From positions 1 to 6,695 of the forward strand of contig CADCPL010000041.1 in assembly GCA_902803305.1 (NCBI GenBank): a stretch of DNA of 6,695 nucleotides, given 5' to 3'. The stretch comes from an uncultured Lachnospiraceae bacterium (lineage in GTDB: Bacteria > Bacillota > Clostridia > Lachnospirales > Lachnospiraceae). The translations under genes were made by a program, and so were the position numbers. The notes below the pieces were generated by a model. It did not search any database. It saw nothing but the letters and a program-made list of their open reading frames with translations, and was not told the origin of the DNA. Positions 6,380 through 6,695 of this stretch are shown here, in pieces. How positions within the stretch are numbered: position 1 is the first letter of the stretch; every line of letters starts with the position of its first letter.

Positions 6380-6391
6380 TAAGCTCACCTC
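6380..6391 (-). promoter_or_regulatory. ribosome binding site that fixes the fliM start
   Basis: The minus strand reads GAGGTGAGCTTA immediately before the ATG at 6379. AGGTGA (6390-6385) is a good Shine-Dalgarno core at 6 nt from the start codon. The in-frame ATG 20 codons further upstream, at 6439, has no comparable site and would put spacer hairpin sequence into the protein. Confidence 0.8.
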
Positions 6392-6440
6392 GATTCTCGC
6401 ATCTTCGCTCCGCTCTGATGCGATAAATGTTTTATGCACA

Positions 6441-6480
6441 CGATTGCGAACGGAAGGACGCTTTCAGCGTCTCGCAATCG
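6441..6480. repeat. compound hairpin: 9-bp outer stem and 6-bp inner stem
   Basis: CGATTGCGA (6441-6449) pairs perfectly with TCGCAATCG (6472-6480). Inside it, GACGCT (6457-6462) pairs perfectly with AGCGTC (6466-6471) across a 3-nt loop. The inner stem stacks directly on one side of the outer stem, and 6450-6456 is left as a one-sided 7-nt bulge. Fifteen perfect pairs in 40 nt are well beyond what chance would give. The function is unknown. Confidence 0.75.
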
Positions 6481-6486
6481 GCGCAG

Positions 6487-6512
6487 CGGGAAATGAGTCC
6501 ATTCATTTCCCG
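6487..6512. repeat. 10-bp perfect inverted repeat with 6-nt loop
   Basis: CGGGAAATGA at 6487-6496 is the exact reverse complement of TCATTTCCCG at 6503-6512, with a 6-nt loop (6497-6502). It begins 6 nt after the fliL stop codon on the minus strand. There is no T-tract after it, so it is not a convincing Rho-independent terminator. It could protect the 3' end of an upstream message or be part of a dispersed intergenic repeat. Confidence 0.75.
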
Positions 6513-6521
6513 ATTATATCA
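6513..6521 (-). promoter_or_regulatory. possible extended -10 element (TGATATAAT) at the fliL stop codon
   Basis: The minus strand reads TGATATAAT, an exact match to the extended -10 consensus TGnTATAAT. The TG is part of the fliL stop codon. I see no good -35 hexamer 17 nt upstream (TCCGCG). Extended -10 promoters can work without one. If active, it would start transcription inside the palindrome at 6487-6512 and give a secondary promoter for fliM and the genes after it. A short A/T match by chance is a real alternative. Confidence 0.25.
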
Positions 6522-6695
6522 TTGGAACTTGATGTCGCGGAAATACGCCTCGTACACGAAATCCGAATCAAACATTTCCTGAACCTTCTTAAGGATCTGA
6601 TTCTCTATTACGTGAACATCGGCCTGTGCCTCTTCCTTTGTATAACTGCCCACAACTTCTATGATCTCGCTCTTGATCTTACTTTCCTTGGCTGC
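6519..6695 (-). CDS. fliL: FliL, flagellar basal body-associated protein, C-terminal part (partial, 5' end outside the window)
   Basis: The last 58 codons of an open frame enter from the right edge and end at a TGA at 6521-6519. The end of the protein reads FDSDFVYEAYFRDIKFQ, preceded by an amphipathic helix (IENQILKKVQEM). This matches the usual C-terminus of FliL, where the periplasmic domain ends in a short strand of the type VYFTDFVxQ. FliL is a single-pass inner-membrane protein whose periplasmic domain surrounds or supports the MotAB stator units. Only the distal part of that domain is visible. The transmembrane segment and the start lie outside the window. Position directly before fliM is the standard Firmicute arrangement and supports the call. 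The frame is easy to miss because it has no start codon inside the window. The alternative, an unrelated protein with a similar tail, seems unlikely in this context. Confidence 0.85.
   Translation of the reverse strand, partial: AAKESKIKSEIIEVVGSYTKEEAQADVHVIENQILKKVQEMFDSDFVYEAYFRDIKFQ

Larger units (their letters stand above)
6380..6518 (-). other. fliL-fliM spacer, 139 nt, rich in inverted repeats
   Basis: No gene is visible here. The spacer holds, in transcription order, a 10-bp perfect inverted repeat (6487-6512), a compound hairpin (6441-6480), a small A/T hairpin (6423-6427 with 6431-6435), a 7-bp inverted repeat (6397-6403 with 6417-6423), and the fliM ribosome binding site. No run of T follows any hairpin on the minus strand, so these do not look like intrinsic terminators. 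Folding into stem-loops between two cotranscribed genes would fit mRNA processing or stability control, but that role is inference. Confidence 0.7.

Noticed and set aside
6380..6439. 20-codon N-terminal extension of FliM from an ATG at 6439
   Set aside because: FliM proteins begin close to the EIDxLL motif, a strong ribosome binding site precedes the ATG at 6379, and the extension is translated from hairpin sequence.
6487..6512. Intrinsic terminator after fliL
   Set aside because: The stem is strong but no T-tract follows on the minus strand, and the genes beyond belong to the same operon.

Overview
The window is one uninterrupted stretch of a flagellar/chemotaxis operon. Every gene lies on the minus strand, so the operon reads from the right edge to the left. 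In transcription order it holds the 3' end of fliL, then fliM, fliY (the FliN-type switch protein with CheC motifs), cheY, fliO (fliZ in Bacillus naming), fliP, fliQ, fliR and flhB. flhA would be expected next, off the left edge. This is the gene order of the Bacillus subtilis fla/che operon. The FliY-type switch protein and the cheY placed inside the motor genes point to a Firmicute. The FlhB N-terminus (LLQLNLQLFAKEG) and the moderate base composition fit a motile member of the class Clostridia, most likely Lachnospiraceae. That placement is my inference from recalled families, not a search result.

Region by region: 6519-6695 is the FliL C-terminus. 6380-6518 is a 139-nt spacer filled with inverted repeats. 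4148-6379 codes for the switch proteins FliM and FliY, which set rotation direction. 3763-4125 codes for CheY, the response regulator that binds them. 1272-3761 codes for FliO, FliP, FliQ and FliR, and 48-1175 for FlhB, the export-gate membrane proteins of the flagellar type III secretion apparatus. Most junctions are tight: 1 nt for cheY-fliO, 3 nt for fliM-fliY and fliQ-fliR, 22 nt for fliY-cheY, and a 17-nt overlap for fliO-fliP. Three junctions are not tight: fliL-fliM (139 nt), fliP-fliQ (173 nt) and fliR-flhB (96 nt). All three contain inverted repeats.

The genes make a coherent unit. FliO, FliP, FliQ, FliR and FlhB build and gate the export channel. FliL supports the stator and basal body. 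FliM and FliY form the cytoplasmic switch ring. CheY-P binds the ring and FliY can dephosphorylate it. All coding genes appear intact apart from fliL, which is cut by the window edge.

I do not see an undescribed gene system here. The least explained sequence is the set of three structured spacers, above all a 118-bp imperfect palindrome between fliP and fliQ. A regular pentapeptide Met/Pro linker in FliY is the most unusual protein feature.
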